From assembly GCF_000315055.1 (NCBI RefSeq), contig NZ_BAER01000024.1:1-64000 (forward strand): a stretch of DNA of 64,000 nucleotides. Direction: 5' to 3'. Of the stretch, positions 36,601 through 45,310 are shown piece after piece (within the stretch, counting starts at the first letter, position 1; every line of letters starts with the position of its first letter). The position numbers were made by a program, and so were the translations under genes. The notes under the pieces are model-generated. The model was not told the origin of the DNA and made no database searches. It was given only the letters and a program-made list of their open reading frames with translations. The DNA is from Paraglaciecola polaris LMG 21857. Lineage in GTDB: Bacteria > Pseudomonadota > Gammaproteobacteria > Enterobacterales > Alteromonadaceae.

Positions 36601-37599
36601 GCGCTGGGTGAACTCGGCACGGATGGTGTTATTACCCAGCAACCCCCTAATAATGAAATGTTATCAGACGTGGAAATGCAGCTACCGCTCGAGGATACAT
36701 TTGACAGCTTAACCGAAAGTGTCAATGAGCAGGAAGTGTTGGATCAATTCACGTTTGTCAAAGGGGCGCAAGCAGGCTCTTTTTTACATGCTGTGTTGGA
36801 ATCGATTGATTTCGCTAATCCCGTTGAGTTGACGAGCGTGATAGCTGAAAAAGGCACTTGGTATGGTATTGAGGATAAGTGGTTTTCGGTCATTGAAACG
36901 TGGATCCTCGATGTATTACAAGCCAAATTGTCCAGCGATATCCCCGATGCTACACAGCAATGTGAATGGGGGAATCAAAGTGAAAATCTTAGTTTGAGTG
37001 ACTTAAGCAAACAACAAGTACTGGTGGAGATGGAGTTCCATATACCCTTGGTTGAGGTGCAGGCGAAAGTCTTTAATCAAATATTGAATCGACATATTCC
37101 CCAGCGACACCATCATTATCAGTTCGAGCAACTCAATGGCATGCTGAAGGGATTTATAGATTTAACCGTGCAACATCAAGGGCGATTTTACGTATTGGAT
37201 TATAAGTCGAACTATTTGGGGGCGGACTTCGCGGATTATCATGGTGAGGCAATGGCGAAGGCCATGGAAGAACATGATTATTATTTGCAGGCTATTTTAT
37301 ACACTTTAGCACTGCATCGTTGGCTGAAAAATAAATGGCCTGACTATGATTTTAGCCGTGATATGGGCGGGGCGTATTACACCTTTTTACGGGGCATGCA
37401 CAGTGAGAAACCGGGCAATGGGGTGTTTTATATTTTGCCGTCACAGGCGTTAATCGACGATCTTGATGCGTTATTTAGTGGCCAGTATGACAAAGCCGAT
37501 AGAGCGAGCAAAAATGAGATTGCTGACCCAGATGCAACAAAAAGCACTGACAACAGCGGTGATGCATCCACGTCACAAGGACAATTAGATTTATGGTAG
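33664..37599 (+). CDS. recB: Exodeoxyribonuclease V subunit beta (RecB)
   Basis: 3'-5' helicase and sole nuclease of RecBCD. UvrD-like motifs in order: Walker A ASAGTGKT (19-26), VTFTNAATAELKQRIR, Walker B region ALIDEFQDTDPIQFDIFR, WVAIGDPKQAIYAFRGADI, TNWRSQPSLVEGVN, and ITQHTSKGLEYPLVFIPFAA. The C-terminal nuclease domain carries FYVLDYKSNYLG with the metal-binding Asp and the Lys. At 1311 aa it is longer than E. coli RecB (1180), partly through a Gln/Ser/Asn-rich linker about residues 880-1020 between helicase and nuclease. Translation is coupled to recC by the ATGA overlap and to recD by an overlap at 37593-37599. Confidence 0.95.
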   Translation: MIPLDTKTFPLVGSSLIEASAGTGKTYTIVNLYLRLLLGDECAPLSVDKILVVTFTNAATAELKQRIRQRLHSAYLDFYAGESTDEFTQYLIERSANLELACHRLLLAIKQMDDASVFTIHGFCQRMLSLHAFESGAMYEQSLVLDESQWLKLAVEDYWRGHMVNIPVGILKEVLKIWRGPSALQSNLQSLLYRHVTPLQTVDIATSHQSVEGYIAAVHETKRWWLNNTVATQISEAGLKANTKLGKVDFIEKMQAFCLSDETQADFDKDVWHAFRPEKITSAMKKTSKSLTHLDFTRFEALVRLQQQCHEQLLLAYSLDALKEIASNLASNKKRLQLLSPDDLLSNLHRALTDQVLPIQTGDGGAQTQQSLAKAIQLSYPAALIDEFQDTDPIQFDIFRIIYTQDFSDIQPCWVAIGDPKQAIYAFRGADIHTYIAAKELVDPSHQFTLGTNWRSQPSLVEGVNTLFSQSEAGFLFKDSIPFQAVNSVEQKNGLQLVGQKHNSLDFHHLLSDSGAPLSWGDAQSAMAKHCAWRIADFIAQGANGEAKIAQRALMPGDCCVLVRDRNEADTIKQSLAELGVDSMFLARKSVFASQTAVDLFAIVQALANPSHDRYLRGAISSELFCYDAQALDDLFSDEWQWQKLVEQFAYWHQLWQRHGLMMALNILMRHFGLAERLVAHYRDGQRRLTDLRHLVELLQVQSQLMTGESQMLHWFQEHLAEPDNDNEGQQIRLETEQNLVQIITQHTSKGLEYPLVFIPFAARCREMKEAIYHSEKEGLVIDFLAADANLALADHERLAEDIRLLYVALTRAVHYCFIGLWNNSHPQRKKESQLLQTALGRVLFNQDSQMSDAVIAKRLDDLGRDIDVGYHGFSAHDAQRAVNDLKQIQQARSVQNTDNSASSNRLTRLTAAHLPHGVTRRWRLTSYSAISSQQHHEFLSPGLDEGNDKIDLLASIGTQSGVETVVNRPAQPSSEQSAALGELGTDGVITQQPPNNEMLSDVEMQLPLEDTFDSLTESVNEQEVLDQFTFVKGAQAGSFLHAVLESIDFANPVELTSVIAEKGTWYGIEDKWFSVIETWILDVLQAKLSSDIPDATQQCEWGNQSENLSLSDLSKQQVLVEMEFHIPLVEVQAKVFNQILNRHIPQRHHHYQFEQLNGMLKGFIDLTVQHQGRFYVLDYKSNYLGADFADYHGEAMAKAMEEHDYYLQAILYTLALHRWLKNKWPDYDFSRDMGGAYYTFLRGMHSEKPGNGVFYILPSQALIDDLDALFSGQYDKADRASKNEIADPDATKSTDNSGDASTSQGQLDLW

Positions 37600-39602
37600 C
37601 CAATAGCGAACAAAGTGTTGATAACAACGAAGAGTGTAAAGTGGCCACCACGGCCAGCATTTTACGCGACTTGCTTAATGTTGGGCGTATTCGCCCGTTA
37701 GATGCTGCATTCGCTGAGTTTATTATACATCATGAGCACGCAGACTCGGTACTCGATCACGGGGGAATTCATATCGTCGGCTTGCTAGCGGCGTATTTGA
37801 GCAGTCGATTAGGTGAGCAAGACAGCTGCCTAACATTGCACAGCTTTTATCAGCCTTTCTTACCCTTTTATCATTTTGGCTCATCAGCAGAGCTGAACCA
37901 TGTGCTTGCTGCTTCGACGTGCGTGGCTAGGCTCGATGCAAATCGGCCATCAACGGATATTAACAAGCCCTTGGTGCTGGAAGGAAATGAGCTGTATATG
38001 CAGCGTTATTGGCAATACGAAGTGCATCTCGCTGACAAAATTAACAGTATGACAGGGCAACCATCGGTACTAGATATGGATGAAGGCCGTGCTTTATTGG
38101 CGCAGTTATTTATCCATAAAGCACCGCTTCCCGTCGATGAGGCACCTTCAAACGCCAATGGTACAGAGTATGACATTGACTGGCAAAAAGTGGCGGTGTG
38201 TCTTGCGGCCAGTCAAAATGTTAGCGTGATAACAGGTGGGCCGGGAACGGGGAAAACCACGACTGTTATTCGTCTAATGGCACTGCTACAAGGATTAGCG
38301 CGGCACAAAAAAAGTCGTTTGCAAATTAAGTTAGCCGCGCCGACTGGCAAAGCCGCTGCCCGTTTAAGTCAGTCTATTAGCGCGGCTATGGGGCATTTAC
38401 CCGAAGCGCTGCAAGCGGATTTACCTACCCAGTGCAGCACCATACATCGCTTGTTGGGCAGTATCCCTAATAGTCCCTATTTTCGTTTCAACGAGCAACA
38501 TCCGCTTCACGTGGATGTATTGATAGTGGATGAAGCCTCCATGGTCGATTTGCCGCTGATGAGTAAATTGTTCGCCGCATTACCCCGTCACGCCAAAATT
38601 ATCTTGTTAGGGGATAAGGATCAGTTAGCCTCAGTAGAAGCGGGCAGTGTGCTGTCTGATATTTGTGCGGCGGCACAGAATTTTTCGCCCACGGTTTACA
38701 ACCAACCACCGCCCTACAGCAGCGATGCATTAACGGTGATTAAAGCCTTGTGTCAAATTGAATTAAGTACACCCTATGTGAATAACGCAAAAATCAGCAA
38801 CAGCTTAGCGCTGTTGCATAAAAGCTATCGTTTTAGTGAGCACAGCGGTATTGGTCGTTTAGCGAGAGCCATGAATACAGGCAAATTACCTGCGTCTAAA
38901 GCCTTGTTTGCCAATACCGATTACCCTGATGTGCGCTGGAACGCCAGTGATGAGCCCAAAGCGTTGGTCAATAATTTGCTCAAGGGCTATCAAGCGTATT
39001 TTTCGTGCGTACAAACGCTGTGCACAGATGGCCAGTTCGAAACTCAGGGCACAGAGGTATTTGCTTTGTTACAGCAACAACAAGTGCTGTGCGCACAGAA
39101 AGAGGCAACTTGGGGAGTGCATCAGATGAATGCGCTGATTGAGTCTGAGTTAAATAAACAAGGCCTGATTGACCTGGGTCGGGATTTTTATATTGGGCGG
39201 CCCGTTATGCTTAGGCAAAACGATCATAGTTTAGGATTATTTAACGGTGACATAGGCATTGTCATGCCTGATGAGCAAAATGAAGGGTTGGTTAAAGTTT
39301 GGTTTGTCACTGAACAGAATACCTTGCGCGGCGTCTTGCCTAGCCGCTTACCACCCCATGAAACAGTCTATGCGATGACAATTCATAAAAGTCAGGGCTC
39401 AGAATTTGAGCATGTTTATTTGTGCTTGCCTCGAGTCGAAACACGCTCTCAAGCACGCCTATTGAGTCGAGAGTTATTGTACACTGGCCTGACCCGAGCG
39501 AAAAAGTCATTCACTTTGTACAGTGATGAACAGGCATTATCAGTCAGTATCGCCAGGCGCTGTAAACGTGGCAGTGGTTTGGCAAAACGCCTAATCGGCT
39601 AA
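37593..39602 (+). CDS. recD: Exodeoxyribonuclease V subunit alpha (RecD)
   Basis: 5'-3' helicase subunit of RecBCD, 669 aa. SF1B motifs: Walker A ITGGPGTGKTTTV, LAAPTGKAAARLSQSI, STIHRLLG, Walker B VDVLIVDEASMVDLPLM, LLGDKDQLASVEAGSVLSDI, the PVMLRQNDHSLGLFNGDIGIV segment and the C-terminal AMTIHKSQGSEFEHVYLCLP ... LLYTGLTRAKKSF. Length is slightly above E. coli RecD (608). The ATG overlaps the end of recB by 7 bp. The operon order recC-recB-recD lacks the ptrA gene found between recC and recB in enterobacteria. Confidence 0.95.
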   Translation: MVANSEQSVDNNEECKVATTASILRDLLNVGRIRPLDAAFAEFIIHHEHADSVLDHGGIHIVGLLAAYLSSRLGEQDSCLTLHSFYQPFLPFYHFGSSAELNHVLAASTCVARLDANRPSTDINKPLVLEGNELYMQRYWQYEVHLADKINSMTGQPSVLDMDEGRALLAQLFIHKAPLPVDEAPSNANGTEYDIDWQKVAVCLAASQNVSVITGGPGTGKTTTVIRLMALLQGLARHKKSRLQIKLAAPTGKAAARLSQSISAAMGHLPEALQADLPTQCSTIHRLLGSIPNSPYFRFNEQHPLHVDVLIVDEASMVDLPLMSKLFAALPRHAKIILLGDKDQLASVEAGSVLSDICAAAQNFSPTVYNQPPPYSSDALTVIKALCQIELSTPYVNNAKISNSLALLHKSYRFSEHSGIGRLARAMNTGKLPASKALFANTDYPDVRWNASDEPKALVNNLLKGYQAYFSCVQTLCTDGQFETQGTEVFALLQQQQVLCAQKEATWGVHQMNALIESELNKQGLIDLGRDFYIGRPVMLRQNDHSLGLFNGDIGIVMPDEQNEGLVKVWFVTEQNTLRGVLPSRLPPHETVYAMTIHKSQGSEFEHVYLCLPRVETRSQARLLSRELLYTGLTRAKKSFTLYSDEQALSVSIARRCKRGSGLAKRLIG

Positions 39603-39644
39603 GATCAAGCCAGCCAAAATAGCCGTCAGTCTTTTAGGTCAGCG

Positions 39645-42600
39645 CTAATCTTTGAGGTGGCCGCGCAACATGTTGGCACTTGTGGTTAAACTGGCAATGG
39701 TGCCGATAACCCCAGCAAGAGACGCCGCTATTATATATAACGATTGACCCGACGTGAGAGCAACGGCACCAATAACCAGTACCAGCAACAAACCTAAGGG
39801 CAGACGGTAGTTTTTCCAGGTGCCGGCTTCGCCGTCGTTAACTAATTGATTCATTGTTTGTGCGCTTTCAGCGTGGCGCACAAAATGAGCAAAACTTTGG
39901 TTGATGATGGTGACGTGCCTACGCTGGACCTTGATCAAGCCTGCTAATGCCAGATGCTCGATCATTTCACTGTTTTTTGGGTTGATATAGTGGCCCTTCG
40001 CCAAGTTGTACAAAGCGAGCTTTTCAGCATTGGAGCACAACTCCCATTTGTAGCGATATAAGGCACCGGCAATTAACAGTATGTAATTGATGGTTGCCCA
40101 ATAACGCGTGCTATACAGTTTACTTGATGCACGTTTTAGGTGGGTATAGGCTTTACGTAGTGCGGCCGATTTGTGCCAACTGGAGAGGTTTTCCCAGATC
40201 AGCCAATTAGTCAAATTAAATGGTGGTGTTAGCTCGCTAATGGCCATTTCAGGTGCGGTAACACAAGGGAATAAGCAGGCGAGATCAGCAAATAGGTGAA
40301 TTTCATCATGCATGACCTCTTGATCAATTTGTTGAGTGATCTTGCTGGGTAATTGAACATTAAAGTCCAGTAAACAATCAGCCCAAGATAAATAATCAGC
40401 ATGGGCTAATTTGGCTGTATCGTTAACCTGTGCGAGAGGGTCTTTCATCTTCACCCGCTGCAAACTGTAGAATCCAGCGTACAGGGTTAATCGGCTAATT
40501 TTACCCAGTAAAACCAAGGATTTAAGCTCCATCAGTAGGGTAAGCAGCGCGGATCGGTGTTTAGGCACTTCTAAGCATACTTCGATGTCCCATATTTCGA
40601 GGTTAAAACCCTGGCCATTGGGCTCAGCGCGTAACGTCATTTTTATGTTAGGTAAGTCGATTTTTTCGGTTTTAAAGCGTCGCAAGCACGGGCTAATTTG
40701 CAGTAATAAAGCAAAGCAGGGTAACGTTGTCATACCCTCGAAAAATACCTGTTGTGAGACGCGAGGTTTATGCAATTCAGTCAGATGCAGCAAGGTCGTT
40801 AAATCAATTCCATTCGGTTTGGCTGAGTCCACTTTAAGGGTTAGCTGTGGTGATATTTGGTCGCATTTTTCATCACTCATTGGCAGGTTTAAACTGCGGA
40901 TATGGCGTAAGAAAAAAGACGAGTAATAGAGTCTTTGCCACAGCGTCACACGGTTAAAGTGCAGCCAAGCAAGCAGCACTAGGGTGATTGCACATAAGCC
41001 GAATATCGTTGCCCAGATGGGCATATTGAAGCTTTTCATGTTGGATGCGTCGTTAACCAATGCATTATTGGGCTCAGGCGTATGAGAAAATGTGATAAAT
41101 GAGTCTAACCAAGGCCAATCTTGCGTGGCGTTGATCAAATCTAATGCATTGGGGAAATCGTCAGGGGTGACCACAGTTGAATAGTTTTCGCACTGTTGTT
41201 TGGACTGCTGTTGGCTTTTATTGTGCGGCGTCTCGATGGGGTTATGACCATTGAGTAACGCGGCGGCGTCCATACGGTGCTTGGTTATTGAGTTTGGGAA
41301 GCGCGTTAACCCAATAGCGGCGATTTCTGCCCGTTCTCGATTAAACTTGTTGCACTGTTGGTATTGGTAATAATGTGACAGGTTCTTCAGGGGAATGGTC
41401 ATCACGGAATTTAAATAGAAAGCTTGCCCTAAGGCTAATGCGCCTAGACCAACAGCCAAAAATAAGGCACCTTTTTTGCCTTTTTTATGGATCGAAAAAC
41501 TTTCTCCAGCGGATTCGAATAGTAGCTTATACCCGCGATACCCAAAGTAAAATATCAGTAGTAAAGTGCACGCAATAATCCAGAGGAAATAACCTGCGTT
41601 TTCCTTGGGGTAAATAATTAAATGAGTGAAGGTAAAAAGGCAATACATAATCCCAATCAAGGTTGAGCATAAATGCAGCATTTCTTTGGTGTCAAAAGTG
41701 GCCGGCAGATTAACGACTTGTTTAAGTTTGTCGGTATCAAATACTCTGGCTAATAGCCAACTTATTAAGGCAAGCACAGTGACAAAGACAGCAAAGCTAA
41801 TGCACAGAAACATGAACTGGCTGGTCATCAGGGCATCTAGGCTGTCATCTGGGTAGAAAACCACTACGGCCCATTTATCTATGATGCTAGGCTGCACAAA
41901 AAATCGACCTGCTTGTCCGTGGTAAAAACCATTTATGGCATTGTTTACGCTTGCTCCTGGGGATGCGGTTTTATCTAGTGCAGCGCGAATACGCTGGCTT
42001 AATATAGGACTATGATTGCCAGAAAAATATAAATTTTCTACCAAGGAACGACTGGCATCACCGTGGAACAATACGTCACCGTTGTCTCTGTCGACTACCA
42101 TAAAGGTCATGTCCATTGGGGCCGGTGGGGCGAGGCTGACTCTTGGTAACAGTACATCTGCGGCAATGACATCTGCGTAACGATTGGCTTTAGGGCTGTG
42201 ATCTTGGGCAAGATTGCGCTCTTTGTAATCTGCGGTATACAGGGGCATAGAGATAGTGGTGCCACGGGTGGCGTTGTTAACGTTGAGTAGACGCTGAATA
42301 TACACTTGCGTGTAGCGCTGTGGTGTTTCGCCGTCGCTTTTAATCTTGCGATTGGGTAACGTCCAGCCTTTGTGATCACGAATTTTCTTAAAATAATCTC
42401 GGTTTGACAGCTCAAAACCTTCAGGTAACACGTTATTTTCAACAAAATAGAAAGACGGCGTCAGAATAGCGCCATCTTTGTTCAGTAAAAATACATTCAG
42501 TAGGTTTAATGCGTGATTTGACTCAGGCGCAGTCGATATATAGGTTTCTAAACTCTCATTTGGGGTTAAGTTTAGGCTGAGGTTGCGGGCGAAAAAATCA

Positions 42601-44033
42601 ATGATTTGGGCGTTTTCGGGGGCAATGTCATCACTGTGTAAAAAACGACTTAAATTGGTCGCATTTAAATCACTTGTTAGGGAGAGATGATTCTCATCGT
42701 CACAATAATAATTAAGGGAGAACTGGGCGTCACTACTGGCAGCTGCGTTGGGTAAATCACTGAATCTAGCCTCGTCGTTTTTTGCGTTATCAGGCTTTGC
42801 CATATCTTGGCAGCGAATGTCCGAAATACTGAGCAGCGCGGTGTGAAACTCGGCTAACAAATCACCTTCTATAAGTTGGCTTGTTTGTGCTCCGGGTAAG
42901 ACAATCGGCGGCGTGTCTTTTTGTTTTTGGTAAGCGGTGCTCTGTTGAAGTAACTGATAGAAACTACGGTACTGATGAAGCTTATCAAATACCTCAAATA
43001 CATCATGCTGTATGTTTTGCGCCACGATTTTAGCGTATTCGACGGCTTGTTGATCTTTGTTGTAACCTACTACATATTTTTGCAAATATGCCAATAACAT
43101 GGATAACACCACAATAAAAAATGCATAGCTAATCAGGTGCGTGAGATTGCGATTGGTTGGGGTTATGGAGTGCGTGATGGGTAGCAAGAATAACCGAACT
43201 AAGGCCAGCATAAACAACAAACTAACCAAACTGACAACTAACAGCGACGCGTTCCAACTAGTAGTACTTTGTTGAATAAGCTTTGCTCTGGGCAATAAGC
43301 CTATTAGGTAAAGGTGATTTAGCGTTTCGCTTTTTTCGCCATACTGGTAAGTAATAGGAATGTCGAGTGCGAATGGGAAAGCAAATACGCGGTATTTCCC
43401 ATAAGACAGGGTAATATCAATATGGCTGCTGTAGCTGGGTAATGGCACTTTATCGCCTGATGGTTTGCCCTCATCCGCCATTGACAATAAGGAGCGGGTT
43501 TCCTGACGCAAAAAGGCACGGTTGATACTGGTTAAATCGACAATCGATATGGTTTTTTCGTGTCCGGTGGATGCGAGTACGACGCCATCTTTATTGGCGA
43601 ACAAATACTGACTGAAACCTGCTTGGGGGATGGGCAAAATATCTTCTACATCAAGTTTGGCATTGAATACTTTCTTAGGATCTTGAATGTTGATTTGCTG
43701 CGCTGACAGGGTGTAAGTAAGGGATTTACTGACGCTGCGCAGAGGTGTGCTGGTGACGCGCTGGTAACTGGGCAACAGTGAACGGATTGAGGTTTCGCTC
43801 TCGCTGTATTCGTGGGCGCGTTTAATTTTATCTAGGTTTTCATTGAGGGTATTTGAGGCTTCGTACAGGATCCGGTAGAGATTATTATTACTCGAACCTT
43901 CTTCGATGTTGCTGTAGTACAAATAGGTGTAGAGGCCTGCGGCAGAAAGTAAAATAATAAACAATAAAAACACCCGTCTCTTTGGCGTTTTTGGGGGGGA
44001 TAGTGTATTCTGCGCCACCGATTTTGCCGACAT
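39645..44033 (-). CDS. Large membrane protein with two extracytoplasmic sensor regions (cache-like), function unknown
   Basis: A 1462-aa protein I cannot assign. Helix 1 is VFLLFIILLSAAGLYTYLYY (21-40). A first extracytoplasmic region of about 220 residues ends at two helices (about 262-285, 303-325). A second large extracytoplasmic region (about 330-780) ends in a cache-like segment: GAILTPSFYFV...LSNRDYFKKIRDHKGW and FMVVDRDNGDVLFHG. Further helices follow near 785-810, 830-850, 857-875, 892-912 and 1075-1095. A large cytoplasmic-looking part (about 1100-1410) has no kinase, GGDEF, HAMP or methyl-accepting motif, and two terminal helices lie near 1415-1450. AGGTGAG lies about 5 bp before the ATG. 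It stands alone, convergent with recD. Ligand sensing is inferred from the cache motif. Confidence 0.7.
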   Translation of the reverse strand: MSAKSVAQNTLSPPKTPKRRVFLLFIILLSAAGLYTYLYYSNIEEGSSNNNLYRILYEASNTLNENLDKIKRAHEYSESETSIRSLLPSYQRVTSTPLRSVSKSLTYTLSAQQINIQDPKKVFNAKLDVEDILPIPQAGFSQYLFANKDGVVLASTGHEKTISIVDLTSINRAFLRQETRSLLSMADEGKPSGDKVPLPSYSSHIDITLSYGKYRVFAFPFALDIPITYQYGEKSETLNHLYLIGLLPRAKLIQQSTTSWNASLLVVSLVSLLFMLALVRLFLLPITHSITPTNRNLTHLISYAFFIVVLSMLLAYLQKYVVGYNKDQQAVEYAKIVAQNIQHDVFEVFDKLHQYRSFYQLLQQSTAYQKQKDTPPIVLPGAQTSQLIEGDLLAEFHTALLSISDIRCQDMAKPDNAKNDEARFSDLPNAAASSDAQFSLNYYCDDENHLSLTSDLNATNLSRFLHSDDIAPENAQIIDFFARNLSLNLTPNESLETYISTAPESNHALNLLNVFLLNKDGAILTPSFYFVENNVLPEGFELSNRDYFKKIRDHKGWTLPNRKIKSDGETPQRYTQVYIQRLLNVNNATRGTTISMPLYTADYKERNLAQDHSPKANRYADVIAADVLLPRVSLAPPAPMDMTFMVVDRDNGDVLFHGDASRSLVENLYFSGNHSPILSQRIRAALDKTASPGASVNNAINGFYHGQAGRFFVQPSIIDKWAVVVFYPDDSLDALMTSQFMFLCISFAVFVTVLALISWLLARVFDTDKLKQVVNLPATFDTKEMLHLCSTLIGIMYCLFTFTHLIIYPKENAGYFLWIIACTLLLIFYFGYRGYKLLFESAGESFSIHKKGKKGALFLAVGLGALALGQAFYLNSVMTIPLKNLSHYYQYQQCNKFNRERAEIAAIGLTRFPNSITKHRMDAAALLNGHNPIETPHNKSQQQSKQQCENYSTVVTPDDFPNALDLINATQDWPWLDSFITFSHTPEPNNALVNDASNMKSFNMPIWATIFGLCAITLVLLAWLHFNRVTLWQRLYYSSFFLRHIRSLNLPMSDEKCDQISPQLTLKVDSAKPNGIDLTTLLHLTELHKPRVSQQVFFEGMTTLPCFALLLQISPCLRRFKTEKIDLPNIKMTLRAEPNGQGFNLEIWDIEVCLEVPKHRSALLTLLMELKSLVLLGKISRLTLYAGFYSLQRVKMKDPLAQVNDTAKLAHADYLSWADCLLDFNVQLPSKITQQIDQEVMHDEIHLFADLACLFPCVTAPEMAISELTPPFNLTNWLIWENLSSWHKSAALRKAYTHLKRASSKLYSTRYWATINYILLIAGALYRYKWELCSNAEKLALYNLAKGHYINPKNSEMIEHLALAGLIKVQRRHVTIINQSFAHFVRHAESAQTMNQLVNDGEAGTWKNYRLPLGLLLVLVIGAVALTSGQSLYIIAASLAGVIGTIASLTTSANMLRGHLKD

Positions 44034-44197
44034 TGATTCTCACCTGTTCCTTGTGTTGTTAAGTAACAGTTCAGAACGAGAGAAAAATCAAGTTTCTGGC
44101 CGAAATTTGCACAAATTTGAGGTGTAAGCCAAACTGGTATGGCTTGTTGGTACGCTCTCGTAACTCATCACAAACTCACTATATTCAGGAGCAAAAC

Positions 44198-44587
44198 ATG
44201 ACAGAAATTTCAGCGGAAGAATTTATTACCCTTAGTAAATTGTTGCCCGAAGAACGTTTCGATTATGCCGTAACCCGCATGATTGAATCTCAGCATTTAT
44301 GGGGACTTTTTGGTGATAATGGTTGGTTGATGTTAAAAGCTGAAGATGACGCCTGTGTGCCTGTTTGGCCCTATGCTGAGTTTGCCCAAGCATGGGTGAA
44401 AAATGACTTTCCAGATTGTCAGCCTAAGCAAATTGATTTTGCCCAGTGGCATCAAGCTTGGCTACCCGGCATGCAAAAAAATGGCACCTTAGTCCTCGTC
44501 TTTCCATTAAGTGAAGATGAAGAGGGGATCATGTTAGAAGCACAAGAGATGCTTGAGTGTATCGACGAGGAATTACAAGGCGAGTAG
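44198..44587 (+). CDS. DUF2750 domain protein
   Basis: A 129-aa acidic cytoplasmic protein of the DUF2750 family. FDYAVTRMIESQHLWGLFGDNGWLMLKAEDDACVPVWPYAEFAQAW and the C-terminal VLVFPLSEDEEGIMLEAQEMLECIDEEL are typical of it. No function is known. The ATG at 44198 has AGGAG 7 bp upstream; an upstream frame extension (to 44117) has no ribosome binding site. It is followed after 1 bp by another small gene, so the two are probably co-translated. Confidence 0.82.
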   Translation: MTEISAEEFITLSKLLPEERFDYAVTRMIESQHLWGLFGDNGWLMLKAEDDACVPVWPYAEFAQAWVKNDFPDCQPKQIDFAQWHQAWLPGMQKNGTLVLVFPLSEDEEGIMLEAQEMLECIDEELQGE

Positions 44588-44588
44588 G

Positions 44589-45164
44589 GTGTTAAGCTCG
44601 GTTACCCTTGATACCGGCTTAGGTGCTACCGATGGACGTATTAAGGTCTATATTGCCAATCGTCCACCTTATCGAGACTTTCTCACGAGCAAGGCGCTCA
44701 CCGCTCTGTGTGCGGGCGATATAGAGCAGATCAATCGTCATGGTGGCAATGGGTGGCGTAAGGTTTTTAACGTGTACGCCAAGCTTATATTTGCTTGGCG
44801 CAGTGTTGATCCTAGGTTACATACTCAGTTACCTGGTGGCGCTTGTACTAGTTGGCAAGCCTATCGAGACCAATTTTTGCTTCAAGAGTCGAGTCAAACG
44901 TCTTTGCTTTTTAGTCCGCCAGCACTCGAACAACAGGTGACCACCGATAATCATGTGTATCACATCATCATGGGGCGCACCTACGCTAAGTCGTTGTTGG
45001 CAGATTTAGCTTCGGACCAAAATGACAGCTTGAATTTAATCTGGCATGACAATGAATTTGCTAGCGATGACGCCAAACGGGTCGTGGTGTGTCCATATTT
45101 TGATTATCGTCAGTTATCTAATGCTAAAATCATGCGTTTGATTGAGTTGTTACAAACATACTAA
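44589..45164 (+). CDS. Conserved-looking hypothetical protein
   Basis: A 191-aa protein not recognised. The GTG at 44589, right after the DUF2750 stop, gives MLSSVTLDTGLGATDGRIKVYIANRPPY; an earlier frame start at 44553 would overlap the upstream gene. Features visible: the IANRPPY segment, HGGNGWRKVFNVYAKLIFAW (aromatic helix), LPGGACTSWQAYRDQFLLQES, VYHIIMGRTYAKSLL, and a C-terminal VVVCPYFDYRQLSNAKIMRLIELL. No membrane segment, signal or metal motif. Coupling with the DUF2750 gene suggests a joint role, unknown. Confidence 0.68.
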   Translation: MLSSVTLDTGLGATDGRIKVYIANRPPYRDFLTSKALTALCAGDIEQINRHGGNGWRKVFNVYAKLIFAWRSVDPRLHTQLPGGACTSWQAYRDQFLLQESSQTSLLFSPPALEQQVTTDNHVYHIIMGRTYAKSLLADLASDQNDSLNLIWHDNEFASDDAKRVVVCPYFDYRQLSNAKIMRLIELLQTY

Positions 45165-45310
45165 TTTCGTGGGCAAGCACCTGACTGCGTCAATATGGGT
45201 AATCCATGTAGCTGTTTATCAATCGAGTGTACAAACGTGCGAATTGACTTGATTAAGATATTGATTTTAACAACAATTCATTCCTGTTATTTCCTCCCTC
45301 TGAGTGTGTT

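Noticed and set aside
36471-36725. Antisense frames inside recB, the large membrane protein and smc
   Set aside because: All lie opposite strongly supported genes and show no independent motifs or start signals.
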